Shown: positions 49,301 through 59,629, counted from the stretch's first letter. The stretch: DNA of 64,000 bases from Pelodera strongyloides (GCA_036852015.1 JAANDG010000263.1:124001-188000), one strand, 5' to 3'. The notes: generated by a model from the letters alone, not told the origin. A program made the numbers and translations.

Positions 49301-52300
49301 TCAGACGGATCCCAATCACGTTCAAGAGTAGATGGCGTCTCAGTGGTCACGTCGATGTCGTCGATGGCTGTCTTCAAATCCTCCTGGTTCACAGGCTTCG
49401 GAATGTCGAATTCATCGCACAAGATAGCAACAGCATCTTCACAGCATCTGAGTCGTAATTGATTCGCATGTCGAGTCCAAATTAGACCAGAACTTATTTC
49501 AACATCATACATCGAATTACCACGAGTCTTCACAACACGTCCTGGAGTCCAAGCAGGTTTCGACGGTACTCGATAATCTCTTGCGAAGACAGTATCATCA
49601 ATGTTGAACTTCTTCTGTTTTACTCCATGGTGACGGTTGTAATTCTGAGACATCTTCGTCTTGCTTCCTTGCAGACGAACTTTGTTTGCTGCTTGTGATC
49701 CGTTCACAAGCCGAGAGATCTGCGTAGTGAGTTTTCTTCCAATGAACAACTCAGCCGGAGATTGTTCCTTGCTTGCAGAGGGACATGGCGTCGAGCGATA
49801 CGTCATTAGAAACTTCTGTAGAGCTTGCTGAGTACTTCCTTCCTCCTTCATCTTGAGCAAAGCCCTTTTGAACGTATCCACGAAACGTTCTGCCAGACCG
49901 TTCGACTGTGGGTGGAACGGAGGTGTTTGATTCCATTCTTCTGACAGTAGTCCTCGAATTCTCTCGATGTGAATTGACTTCCATTATCGGAGACAAGTGT
50001 ATCCGGTAATCCATACCGTGCGAAGATACACTGTAACTGGTTAATCGTGGCGTTGGCAGTAGTCGTCCTCATTTCCACGATCTCTGGCCAACGAGAGTAG
50101 GCGTCCACTAGCACAAGATACATTCGACCATCTTGCGGACCAGCGAAGTCGATGTGACACCTCTCCATTGCACGATTCGTTTCCGGCCATGGTGTCAATT
50201 CCTTCTTGATGGGCATCTTGGCTGCTTTCTGGCAGTCATCGCAACTTTTCACAGTTCGATCGATGTCCATGTCCATTCCGATCCAGTAGGTGTAGGCACG
50301 AGCCAAAAGCTTCATCCTAGTTTGTCCTGGGTGTCCAGAGTGCAACATCTTCAGAATCCGTCCACGGAGCACACGCGGTACCACGATCCTCTGTCCAAGG
50401 AACAAACAGTTGTCCTTGACAGTCAGATTCCGTTCTTGACTTCTGAAGTTGTACAAGTCAGATCCAGCAAGGCAATCAGGCCATTTTCCTGACTTCACAG
50501 CATCGATAACTGCTGGTAGCACATAATCCTGTTCTGTTGCTGTCTGGATATCCTTCAGTGACACTGGTAATCGGTTCACAGTTTCCTCCAATACGGCGGC
50601 GACATCGCGTTCGATCCTTGCGATAACGACGTCTTCTTCCGGTGACGTATGTGAGGAGATCAAGCGAGAGAGCGCATCCGCCTGTCCAAAAACAGTTGTC
50701 GATCGATACTGGATATCGAAATCACATCCCAGTAGAGTCAGCGACCAACGTTGTAGACGGTTTGCTGTATGAGCTGGTATGCCTCTCTTGCCTCCAAATA
50801 TTGTGAGAAGAGGTCGGTGATCTGTAAGCAACGTAAAACTTCGACCATAAATATAACGGTGGAACTTACGTACTGCAAATACCAGAGCCAATCCTTCTTT
50901 CTCTGTTTGGCTGTAATTCTTCTCTGCACTAGTTAATGCACGGGCAGCGTGACAAATCGCCTTTTCCGAGCCATCCGGGAACTTGTGGGTTATCACAGCT
51001 CCAATCCCTCTCTCGCTCGCGTCGGCGGCGACGATGATTGGCAACTTCGGGTTGTAGTGACAGAGTAGAAGTCCTGAGTTGATCGTCTGCTTCAGCTTAT
51101 TGAACGCAACATCACACTCTTCAGTCCAAACGAACGTATTGTCCTTCTTCTTTAATGAGTCCAAGGGTGCACGCATGGACCTCATCTTTGGTACGAAAGA
51201 CGAGTAGAACGAAACCATCCCAAGAAAGGCTTCAACTTCTTGGATAGTCTTCGGAGCGGGCATCCTCTCGATCGCAGTCGTTCTTTCCGGATCAGGACGT
51301 CGGCCATGACGATCTACCAAAAATCCTAAGAACTTAATCACATCTTTGCCAAATGAGCACTTCTCCAGTCTCACACGAATCCCATATTTGTCGATTCGCT
51401 CAAAGAGTGTGACGTTTTTGTCATGCTCCTCCTCGGTTTGGCCACATACGACGATGTCATCCAGGTAGGCAGCAACTCCGTTCAAACCTGCGATTAGGTT
51501 GTCCATTAATGATTGGAAAATTCCAGGTGCGCTCTTCACACCAAAGGGTAGTCGATTATATTGAAATAATCCTCGTTTTGTGTTCACAGTCAGCAGCTCC
51601 TTGCTCGACTCAGTCATCTCAATCTGGAGATAAGCATCACGAAGATCAATCTGTGAGAAGACGATTCCTCCATTGAGTTTGGCGAAGATCTCTTCTGGTG
51701 TTGGCAGTGGGTGACGATTCAATTCCAATGCGTTGTTCAATCCGGTACTGTAGTCGGCACAAATCCGCACGGCTCCGGTCTTCTTCTTAACAACCACAAT
51801 CGGTGCAGCCCACTTACTGTAGCTCACTGGTGTTAGCACTCCCATGTTGACGAGTCTGTCGAGCTCCTTGTCTACTTGCTCTTCCACGGCAAACGGCACT
51901 CCTCTCTTCGGCACGAAGATCGGCAACGCTTCCTTCTTCAGCACAAGGTCCGCAGTCATCATCGTACAACGTCCTAGTTCTTCTTTGAACACATTTGGAT
52001 GTTTGAGCAGTAGCTCTTCTCCAAGCCTTCCAGTAGCTTGCACAGCACAACACGTAGTAGCAAACGCTTGTTGAAATGGCGGTATTTGGTCAATCCACTC
52101 GATTCCTAGCAAGCGAATATTCTTCGTAACGTAACACAATCCTTTCCCTCGGAATTCCTTCACGTTGAAATCGGTATCGAACACTCCATCCATATTGATG
52201 AGCGATCCATTGGCGGCACGTAACTCGACAGACGATTTATCCAAGGATGGCGAACCCAAACGCCTCCACGTCTTCCGGTCGATGATTGAAACGTCCGCGC

Positions 52301-55300
52301 CGGTGTCCAATTGCATGACAATGTCCACGTTCCGGATAGTAACCGTGACATTCTTCCGGCCTTCGATCCTATTCAACTTTACCACAGCTTTTATGTTCCT
52401 TCTCGAATTTGGACAGCTGCTTGCCCAATGCCCAGGCTTTCCGCAAGCATGGCAATTTCCTTTCCTTGGAGCATCCTTGACATAGCCTTGGTTCTTGCTA
52501 TCGAATCCACGGTTAGTCTTGAATCTCTTCGGAGTCCATTTCTTCTGATGGACAGGAGCGACGATGAAACTCTTCTGTTCTTGCACTTCAGCATCCTTGA
52601 CTAGCGTCATCGATAGTTCACACTCGGTAACGAGATTCTTCAGTTTCGTTCCACTATCGCTTTCCAATTTGCGAATTAAGCGCTTCCGCAAATCCTTGAA
52701 ATTGCTTTCCTGAAGTCCCGCAACGAACAGCATACACTTCATATCGTCCTCCAACATCTCCTTGACACGACCACGCTGGTACAGTTGATTTACACGAGCG
52801 GCATACGTTTGAAAATCTTCCATTTCATTCTTCAACACTCTAAAAGCGTTGAAACGTCTCCGGAACAGTGACATCTTTTCTCCAAATAATTCGCCCAGTA
52901 CAGTCTTAGTATCCTGGTACGACATCTCAGCTGGCTTCTTTGGTAGAATGTGATCCACGTACATAGCATAACTCCTTGAGTCGAGTTTGCTAACAAGCAG
53001 ACTGGTCCGGTCAGACTCTCCAAGCGAGCTGCCTTCCATCTTCACCACGTCTTCGAAGCGGGTGATCCACTTGTCGAATGTACATCCTCCTTCCTCATCG
53101 TATTCGAAAACCACTATACGGCTGGCCAGCGCGGCGGCAACCGTAGCAGAATCCTGACGCTGATCCGGAGCGATTGTTGATCCTTCCAGCGCATGTACTC
53201 TTGTCATAAGTTCCTGGAGCATCTCCTGTTGAACCTTCAACAGGTCCGTGAGCACCTGCTCCGTCTTCGGTCGTTCCTTGGTCTCAGCAGGCGACGACAT
53301 CGTTGAAGAACACCAGAGCAGTGGCTATCGAAATGGTATCAAAAGTTACCGCACACAAAAGAGTAAGAATACTGTACTCAAATCAGCAGTAAGAATACTG
53401 TACTACCGATTCTGTGTTTGGTGTCACTTTGAGTCTTGACAGTAAGAATACTGTACTATCAAGCTCGCAGTTACTTTCGAATCGCCAATTTCGAAAATCC
53501 AATTTTTCGAAACTCCAGTTGTTTCGAAAATCCAGGTGTTTCGAATTCGAATCCTTGAACGCCAATTTGTTGTGGAGTCCAAACGTAGCCAAAGTGTTTA
53601 TTGTAGTCTGGCAACGGAGAGCGAGAAGTAGATTGAACATGTCAGCTATACATAACGGCGACTATATATAGCAATGATACTTATGCTAATAACCCTATTT
53701 AGAATGCCTTACTATATCGTGCATAAGTATACGTTTCTAACGTTTCCCTAACAGTATATATATTTTTTATCAGTGTAATCTCATTCGGGGTTCCAAACAC
53801 CATTGTATGTTTATTCGGTGTTTACAAGCATATGTTTCTCTCTCCCTATAATTGTGGATCTGTTTGAGAGTGGGTAGTGGTAGCGGGTAGACGTCTTGAT
53901 GGTAAGGAAATTGGCCACCCAGTGATAGGTGCATGTATCCCAGCTTTACATTAACATATAAATAATTGCTTATATGAAAAAACAATAATATAAGTTGCAG
54001 AACACCTTTTTAGGCTTTGTGAGGGCGCGTTTTTGTCTAGTCTTCTGGTCTTCAACTGTCCCAGGCTTAGTGTTTCGGGTGGAAAATCAATCGATGCTTA
54101 TTAGTCCCACCCTTTACTCACACTCACCCTAAGTTATTTGTGGCTTTAGGAGAACTTGGGTATCGAATGCTCAGTGTTAATGGGAGCGAACCTGGCTCCA
54201 GAAGTCGCTAACGACAACTTTTGTGAGGCCACTATTGGTAAGTGCATATACCTTCTTACATGTACCTTCCAAATCATCTATATTGAGGTGGTCTGTGGGA
54301 CTCTATTCGAGTTTTAGCTAAAGAATAGTTGCCGCTTTTATAGCGAAAAATAACCATAGAACTGGGGGAATTACTTGAATAATATCTCATTTCGAGCGTG
54401 ATCTACTCGTATATAGTATATGAAGAGCGGAGCATAGGATATACCAGGTTAGCTGAAGCACTGTTTGTTGTACTTGTCTAGTTACTTTGTGTTTTAGGTT
54501 GCAAGAATAGGGAGAGCTACGGTCCTCTGCTTAAGAAGCTCTTCCACACGGACAACTTCAGAATCACAGTGGTGAATGATGCGCACACCGTGGAATTGTG
54601 CGGGGCACTTAAGGTAGGCCTTCGATTTTCTGACGTATTCTAACATTTTCCTTGAATGAGAAGTGTGTACTGGACAACTACGCTCCCGTGTTCTTCATTC
54701 TGTACCGAAAAAGCACTGGTGACACGTAATTAGTATACATATAATACATGGAATGCTGAATTCAGTCAGTTATCCAGTATGTGCTTATCAAACGATGTGC
54801 TGGATCGTGGTCCTTTTACTGACATTTTGGAAATGTTCTAATGCTTGGAGAAAGCAAAAACTACAGTATGAATTAGAGTGGAAGTAGAAATTAGCATGGT
54901 TTGGTTAGCATGCTAATTCATACTGTATTTTTTGCTTTCTCCTAGCATTAGAAACTTTCTAAAAATGACCATTCCGAACGATGAATTTGCATGAGAACCT
55001 TTCGGAAAGAGCATCCCGAACGCGCCCTTAGTTTAATTTCCCTTACAATTAATTAGCGACGTTTTCTAGATGTGTTTTACAGTTTATTGAAACATGTCGT
55101 TGTTGAGAGTTGAGAGTCAACTGGTTTTTCAGTTATGTTTGAGATATAATCATTTTAGAATATCGTTGCTTGTGCAGCCGGTATTTCCGATGGACTCGGA
55201 TATGGAGATAACACAAAGGCGGCCATTATTAGACTGGGACTCATGGAAATGACAAAGGTAAATTTCATCTGATCTAGAACTCTGACCATTTCGCGACTGG

Positions 55301-56612
55301 TTAATGACCGGGAGATGGCGGTTCCGCCATGAAATGATTAAATGATCACGTTAATTATGAAAACACATTAAGCAGAGTATGCGCTCTATAGGTTTGTTCT
55401 CATTAGGAGTCTACGATGTCCATATATTAATATATACTACGTTTCCTAGAAAGTTATTGCGTATATTTGTGAAAGGACTAACTTGTTTGTGTTCTTGTGT
55501 TGTTAACGTGTTACTTTGTAGTTTGTCGAGCACTACTACCCGGGATCGAACCTGCAGACCTTCTTCGAGTCTTGTGGTGTGGCCGATCTGATCACCACTT
55601 GCTACGGAGGAAGGAATAGGAAAGTGTGCGAAGCATTCGTCAAGACTAGAAGGGTGAGACTTCCTGGGTTTGGGTTACTGAGACTGCTTCTATTTGCAGT
55701 GTCACTGTGCTGCAGACCTGAATGGTTGATAATACCAAGCATTTTACAAGATAATAAGCTACCGTGTACGTGTACTACTGTAAACTACTAACGGTAGACT
55801 TAAGCGGTCGGGTACATGGAACAGAAGTTCTGCTGAGTTTTCTAGTGCAGAAGCCTAAGCTTTTGTAAAAATCGCATTCCCTAGCAATGCGAAATCTCGC
55901 CCCACGAGTTATCATAGTCTATTTGTCTATTATATGCAAAACGTGAATTGTAGCCCTTGGCCGAAGTTGAGAAGGAGCTCCTGAATGGCCAGAGTGCCCA
56001 GGGCCCCCTAACTGCCGAAGAGGTCTACGAGATGATGGTGAAGACTGACGGATTGCAAGACAAGTAACTATTGATTTATTGATTTTCTTTAATCTCTATT
56101 TGGTATGTGGATTGGATGGTATATAGGCTTTTATGTTCTGATTGGCATGTATTATATCAGTGAGCAAGACCACACCACTAAATAAAAGATGAATCTAACA
56201 TAATCAGATCTACTCATCTACTACAGCAAAATGCACAACGGTTAAAGCGAAATAACGGCCGGTTTTTGAAACGCATCGAGTACACCAACAATCTTATGCG
56301 TCATATGCAAATGAGCATAATTTAGCATTAAAAAATGGACCCCAATTAGACCCCACTTCGAATAAATACGTAAGAATGCAGACCGGCTGGTATTTCGCTT
56401 TCGTGTTCGTCGATTGATCTTGTGTTTTCAATGGTTCTAAAAAAATTCTATATTCTTTGGAGTTGAATTGTGTTACCGTATTTACTTTCTAACTTCCCCT
56501 GCTCTCCAGGTTCCCTGTGTTCTTTGCCGTGCACAAGATCTGCAGTGGAAGTATGCCCCCAGAAGGTCTGGTCGAGTGCCTGAGAAACCATCCCGAACAT
56601 ATGGAATTGTAA
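43400..56612 (+). CDS. gpdh: Glycerol-3-phosphate dehydrogenase [NAD(+)], 12 exons
   Basis: Converts dihydroxyacetone phosphate plus NADH to glycerol 3-phosphate, for glycerol and lipid synthesis and redox shuttling. Exons: 43400-43444, 46011-46096, 46414-46485, 47097-47205, 47492-47632, 48858-48911, 54150-54237, 54498-54613, 55159-55257, 55522-55653, 55954-56063, 56510-56612. All phases agree. Motifs: IIGSGNWGSAIA (Rossmann GxGxxG), [26 protein letters not shown] (catalytic lysine region), [18 protein letters not shown], and [18 protein letters not shown]. From the ATG at 46035 the protein has 361 residues, the family's usual length. With the first exon it has 384, adding [20 protein letters not shown], a presequence-like end. 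Intron 6 carries the antisense Ty3 element; MITEs lie in introns 1, 8 and 11. The enzyme call is certain; use of the first exon is inference. Confidence 0.93.
43445..46010. other. GPDH intron 1 (2.6 kb)
   Basis: Contains the MITE at 44714-45131 and a direct repeat in which a ~25 bp CCACAGTAGGATTGTAGGAT-type segment recurs after 61 bp (near 44039 and 44100). Otherwise AT-rich and unexplained. A second promoter for the ATG at 46035 could lie in its 3' part. Confidence 0.45.
44714..45131. mobile_element. MITE family D, about 418 bp, in GPDH intron 1
   Basis: TTAAAGGGTCAGGCCCATTT at the left mirrors AAATGGGCCTGACCCTTTAA at the right. The arms stay complementary for most of the length (TCTGATTCTCCAT; ACCCAACT.TCTATCGCAGTT), with a short centre around 44900. 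TTAA ends. Confidence 0.9.
47633..48857. other. GPDH intron 5
   Basis: About 1.2 kb, AT-rich. Apart from the possible cassette exon (48334-48390) nothing is recognised. Confidence 0.45.
48334..48390 (+). CDS. gpdh: Possible 57-bp cassette exon of GPDH
   Basis: Between GPDH exons 5 and 6 lies a segment with a CGTCAG acceptor and a GTAATT donor. It is open in phase 0 for 19 codons (begins [12 protein letters not shown]). Family members pass straight from SLIK to the [14 protein letters not shown] segment, so the segment is not needed. Inclusion would insert 19 residues without shifting the frame. It may be an alternative exon or a chance pair of splice sites. Confidence 0.25.
48931..49116 (-). 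repeat. 3' LTR of the Ty3/Gypsy element
   Basis: 186 bp; plus-strand start TGTTGTGGAGTCC and end CGTTTCCCTAACA. Matches the other LTR base for base by eye. Confidence 0.95.
49117..49127 (-). other. Polypurine tract
   Basis: AAGGGAGGAGA directly abuts the 3' LTR in element orientation, the usual plus-strand primer site. Confidence 0.85.
49126..49940 (-). pseudogene. Integrase C-terminal part in a shifted frame
   Basis: The integrase resumes in another frame with [20 protein letters not shown], which holds the catalytic glutamate neighbourhood, then [19 protein letters not shown] and a chromatin-side tail ([20 protein letters not shown]). It stops at 49126-49128, two bases from the polypurine tract. 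The break relative to the main frame lies at about 49925-49945. Confidence 0.85.
49848..53300 (-). CDS. Gag-Pol polyprotein of the Ty3/Gypsy element (frameshifted in integrase)
   Basis: 1,150 codons from the ATG at 53298-53300. Gag fills about residues 1-270 and is followed by a CCHC zinc knuckle [14 protein letters not shown] (~280-293). Then come the aspartic protease DTGAD (~329), reverse transcriptase with AYLDDIVV (~610), the RNase H region with TDHRPLL (~827) and the integrase. The integrase has [10 protein letters not shown], the CDDCQ zinc-finger half, DFAGP (~1053) and LVSDNGSQF (~1100). After GIKH the frame leaves the expected integrase sequence near 49940 and ends in 30-odd unrelated residues. 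The first two of the three catalytic acids are in this frame; the glutamate would be in the other one. Confidence 0.93.
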   Translation of the reverse strand: MSSPAETKERPKTEQVLTDLLKVQQEMLQELMTRVHALEGSTIAPDQRQDSATVAAALASRIVVFEYDEEGGCTFDKWITRFEDVVKMEGSSLGESDRTSLLVSKLDSRSYAMYVDHILPKKPAEMSYQDTKTVLGELFGEKMSLFRRRFNAFRVLKNEMEDFQTYAARVNQLYQRGRVKEMLEDDMKCMLFVAGLQESNFKDLRKRLIRKLESDSGTKLKNLVTECELSMTLVKDAEVQEQKSFIVAPVHQKKWTPKRFKTNRGFDSKNQGYVKDAPRKGNCHACGKPGHWASSCPNSRRNIKAVVKLNRIEGRKNVTVTIRNVDIVMQLDTGADVSIIDRKTWRRLGSPSLDKSSVELRAANGSLINMDGVFDTDFNVKEFRGKGLCYVTKNIRLLGIEWIDQIPPFQQAFATTCCAVQATGRLGEELLLKHPNVFKEELGRCTMMTADLVLKKEALPIFVPKRGVPFAVEEQVDKELDRLVNMGVLTPVSYSKWAAPIVVVKKKTGAVRICADYSTGLNNALELNRHPLPTPEEIFAKLNGGIVFSQIDLRDAYLQIEMTESSKELLTVNTKRGLFQYNRLPFGVKSAPGIFQSLMDNLIAGLNGVAAYLDDIVVCGQTEEEHDKNVTLFERIDKYGIRVRLEKCSFGKDVIKFLGFLVDRHGRRPDPERTTAIERMPAPKTIQEVEAFLGMVSFYSSFVPKMRSMRAPLDSLKKKDNTFVWTEECDVAFNKLKQTINSGLLLCHYNPKLPIIVAADASERGIGAVITHKFPDGSEKAICHAARALTSAEKNYSQTEKEGLALVFAVRKFHRYIYGRSFTLLTDHRPLLTIFGGKRGIPAHTANRLQRWSLTLLGCDFDIQYRSTTVFGQADALSRLISSHTSPEEDVVIARIERDVAAVLEETVNRLPVSLKDIQTATEQDYVLPAVIDAVKSGKWPDCLAGSDLYNFRSQERNLTVKDNCLFLGQRIVVPRVLRGRILKMLHSGHPGQTRMKLLARAYTYWIGMDMDIDRTVKSCDDCQKAAKMPIKKELTPWPETNRAMERCHIDFAGPQDGRMYLVLVDAYSRWPEIVEMRTTTANATINQLQCIFARYGLPDTLVSDNGSQFTSREFEDYCQKNGIKHLRSTHSRTVWQNVSWIRSKGLCSR
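53548..53564 (-). other. Candidate primer-binding site
   Basis: Three bases inside the 5' LTR the minus strand reads TGGCGTTCAAGGATTCG. It starts with TGG, complementary to the CCA end of a tRNA, as expected for tRNA-primed reverse transcription. The tRNA is not identified. Confidence 0.6.
53568..53753 (-). repeat. 5' LTR of the Ty3/Gypsy element
   Basis: 186 bp, same sequence as the 3' LTR. In element orientation it starts TGTTAGGGAAACG and ends CTCCACAACA. It should hold the element's promoter. Confidence 0.95.
54837..54953. mobile_element. Palindromic element in GPDH intron 8
   Basis: TTCTAATGCTTGGAGAAAGC...ACAGTATGAATTAG is mirrored by CTAATTCATACTGTA...GCTTTCTCCTAGCATTAGAA with a ~30 bp centre. 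It is a foldback MITE-like repeat without the TTAA end of the other families. Confidence 0.8.
56242..56402. mobile_element. MITE family B copy 5 in the last GPDH intron
   Basis: Left end TTAAAGCGAAATAACGGCCG and right end CCGGCTGGTATTTCGCTTT; shares ATGGACCCCAATTAGACCCC with a diverged core seen in copy 3. Confidence 0.85.
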
Positions 56613-58102
56613 ATGGGTACTGTATTTATGAGTACGGTGTACTGTACACTGGGTTGAGGAGACTGATTGCTGTAAGGGGATACGGTACATCTGCTTTTGT
56701 ACTTTGTAGTATTAGTCTTTATATTTGAAGATTTGTTGAAACCTATGTATTTTTGTCATATTTGATGCACTGCTTTCTTGGCGGCTGAGATATTGAAATA
56801 TGCGAAAATTTCCAAAAATATTTGTCGATTTTCCTGTTTTTGAATTGTGATCTATTTGCTATTTTTTTATCTTGAGGGAATCTTCATTAAGTTTATCTGT
56901 ATAGTTTTCCTTCATTGCTTACCTTACCCTGAGTATAATATGCGTTGCTTCACTATTTTTACCGCTTTGTTTTGACTGCCCTTTATTGACTGTAAATGTT
57001 TTCGAAATTATGAGATTGAAATAATGTTGGTGGAGCGTAAAGATAATTGTTTTCGTCCCGTGTGATTCCCGTAATTGACTTAGCCACTTTAACATGAAAC
57101 TTTGCGTAATCGCCGCGCGACGAAGGGGTAGGTGCGTGCGGGTCAACTGGAATTGCACATTCGCGCACGCCTCGCGCACTTTAGAGGAGTGACCCTCTTT
57201 CTTACGCGGCGACTGCGCTGATTTTTATCGGTAGACACGCTGAGTGTTTTGAAAAATTTAATTATCACCTATCTTTTAGCTTAACCGTTTGTTTGTACTT
57301 TTAGTGAATTGCCTTACTGTGAGTTATATGGTTGAATACGAACATTTCTAGATTGTATAGTGCTTTTTCAGTATTGCCCTGGATTGTACCATAATTCCCC
57401 TTTTGTTCTTGCCTTTTTCCATTTTCCGGTTTTTCTGATTGGCGTAGGTTTTTGCACGGGAGTGAATAGTTTGTTTGAATTTGTTTTATTCGCATTTTTT
57501 ATAAATGTTTATTATTACCGTTTTTGTTGTTGAAGTGGTACAATGCTGACAAACAAGAAACGCAGATGCAAGAGTCTAAACGGCAAATATAAGTTTGTTG
57601 GAAAGAGCTTGGCGAAGTGTCAAACTGATCTAGTGATACTTGTAGCTTCGTTCTTTTGGTGTAGACCTGAATGATATGGTGATTATATCGAGTTTTTGTA
57701 TACATGTCGTCTGGACTTAAAACTTATATGTCAAAATAAGAAAAAAGGGTTATTCGTACTGTAATATAATCCTTGTTCATGTAACTTATTTGCCGGGAGG
57801 AAGTCTGAATTGTTGGACGTTTGTTTAGTTTAGTTAGTCACATATGACTACGATAGTTAGGTTGTGTGGCACCGAGGAAATTTGTCGCAGCGTCGCATAT
57901 ACAGAGAGAGTGTGCCGCTCAAAGCCTCGTCCCTACTGTGGCACACCCTGCGCTGGAATATCGCACATACTGGGCGCAAATCTGGCAGAAGCACCAGTCG
58001 AGGGTGCACCATTTGTTGGTGTCTGCAAGACCTAGCCGAAAGCTGGAACGACTAGTGAATCTAACTTGTGATCCTTGGGAATTCTATTATGTGTGGCACA
58101 TT

Positions 58103-58284
58103 TTAAAGCGAAGTACGGTCCTGTTTTTGAAACAGATCGAGTACACCACCATTCTTATGCAGCGTGTGCAAATGAACATAAATTAGAATAAAAAATCGAG
58201 CTAAATTCGAGTAAATTAGCATAAAAACGTAAGAATTCAGTTGTCCACGATGCGTTTCAAAAACCGGGCGGTATTTCGCTTTAA
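58103..58284. mobile_element. MITE family B copy 6
   Basis: Ends TTAAAGCGAAGTACGGTCC and CCGGGCGGTATTTCGCTTTAA. The core is nearly that of copy 1 (AATAAAAAATCGAG, AAATTAGCATAAA). It lies between GPDH and the FAR genes. Confidence 0.85.
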
Positions 58285-59462
58285 TATTATCCCCTACTAA
58301 CTCTTCATTTTTAGTTTTTAAGACTGCTGAAACTCCCCATTTGATCGTCACCATAAACTAAAAGTATAAATATTATGGTTAGGAAAGTACATTATGTATA
58401 AAACATTATAACAAAGAATGAACTCCACTTAATATTTGCTTTGATTGTCTGTAGTCTGTGGTATGTGAGTGTGTGTGTAAACATATACATTGGCGTCGAC
58501 CGATATAAACAATAAACATTAAATTAGAAATCTGCGACTTGGCAGGGCAACTCTTCGAACTAATTATAATGAGGCAACTCAGGTGGCACGCGGCAATAAC
58601 CTAGCGGGAAAGTGCCGCGCAGCGATAAGTAGGCGAATGTCTGGCGAAGTTAGGGGAAAATAAATTGGGGTACGTGGTCGAAGTGGACGAACCAATTCTT
58701 GACGTGACCCTTCATTGAAGAAACCTTATCAGTGATTCGAGAGTTTCCGAGCATCCATTAGTTCTTATTGAGCCGCTGAAACGCCAGGAGTGTGCTACAG
58801 CTGCGCGGACAAAATTTACGCGTATTTTCCATGTTGGCGTGTTTCGTTTCTAGCTACTCTTAGGCTACCAGGCGCATTTTTGGCCGTCCCCTCCAACAAT
58901 AAGGTTTTATGTTGTTCCTGATGTTTCGCGTATGGTAAAAGTTCAAGCTGTAGCTCGATCGTTCGTTTCGAACCCTCAGATTTTGTGAGAGATGTTCCTC
59001 TACTGGTAGACAAACTCGTTGCGTTCAATATAATAGCAAACATTTATTGCGTGTATTGGTAGCTTTGGTTGCCCAAGATTGGCCGGAATATGCTAGTAAG
59101 TTCTTTCTTAGGCTCCGATTTACATTTAGGAAATTTAGAAATTTAGATTCTTAGTTTACAATTGGAACTTTGGGATATGTGATAAACGCCTGTGCATGTT
59201 CAACTGTTATAGCGGACGACTTTTCATTGACCTTGAGGAAAAAATGGTAGAAAACGATTTGCGGACTTTAGAGTTTGGAGTTTGGAGTTTGTAGGGGGAA
59301 CACAAATCAGACGAATTTCAAAATCACAGTTGGATTTTCTTCGTGACAGTAATGGAATGATATACACCAGTTTATTATTTTGAGAGCTAGACTGCTAGGC
59401 ACTTTAGAAGTGTGGCGTGTGTGTAAGTGAAGTTCCCGCACTGACTGCATTTTCACTTCAAT

Positions 59463-59629
59463 TTAAAGCGGTATAAGGTATAACAACCTTTGAAACGTAT
59501 TTTGAAAAACTGCATTTACATATATGCAAAAAAAAGAATATGATTATGCCGAAGATCACTTGGCATAAATGCGTAAGTACGTATTGTGGATCAAATACGC
59601 TTCAAAAACCCAATGCCATACCTCTTTAA
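59463..59629. mobile_element. MITE family C copy near the FAR genes
   Basis: Ends TTAAAGCGGTATAAGG and GCCATACCTCTTTAA, with TTTGAAACGTATTT inside the left end and ACGCTTCAAAAACC inside the right end, so it shares subterminal sequence with family B. Confidence 0.75.

Larger units (their letters stand above)
48931..53753 (-). mobile_element. Ty3/Gypsy LTR retrotransposon, full length, antisense in GPDH intron 6
   Basis: A 4.8 kb element with two 186-bp LTRs (48931-49116 and 53568-53753) that read as identical, TG...CA ends, a 5-bp target duplication GTATA (48926-48930 and 53754-53758), a primer-binding site and a polypurine tract. One long frame encodes gag, protease, reverse transcriptase, RNase H and integrase, but the integrase is broken by a frameshift. 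The fused gag-pol frame and single CCHC knuckle resemble the Mag-like branch found in nematodes. Its identical LTRs point to a recent insertion. Confidence 0.95.

Noticed and set aside
52165..52604. Plus-strand open frames opposite the Ty3 polyprotein
   Set aside because: Shadows of the gag-pol reading frame, without any recognised domain.
57844..58186. Overlapping plus-strand frames after GPDH, one with HPALEYRTYWAQ that slightly recalls LINE text
   Set aside because: The likeness is too short, there are no flanking RT motifs, and the frames run into a MITE.
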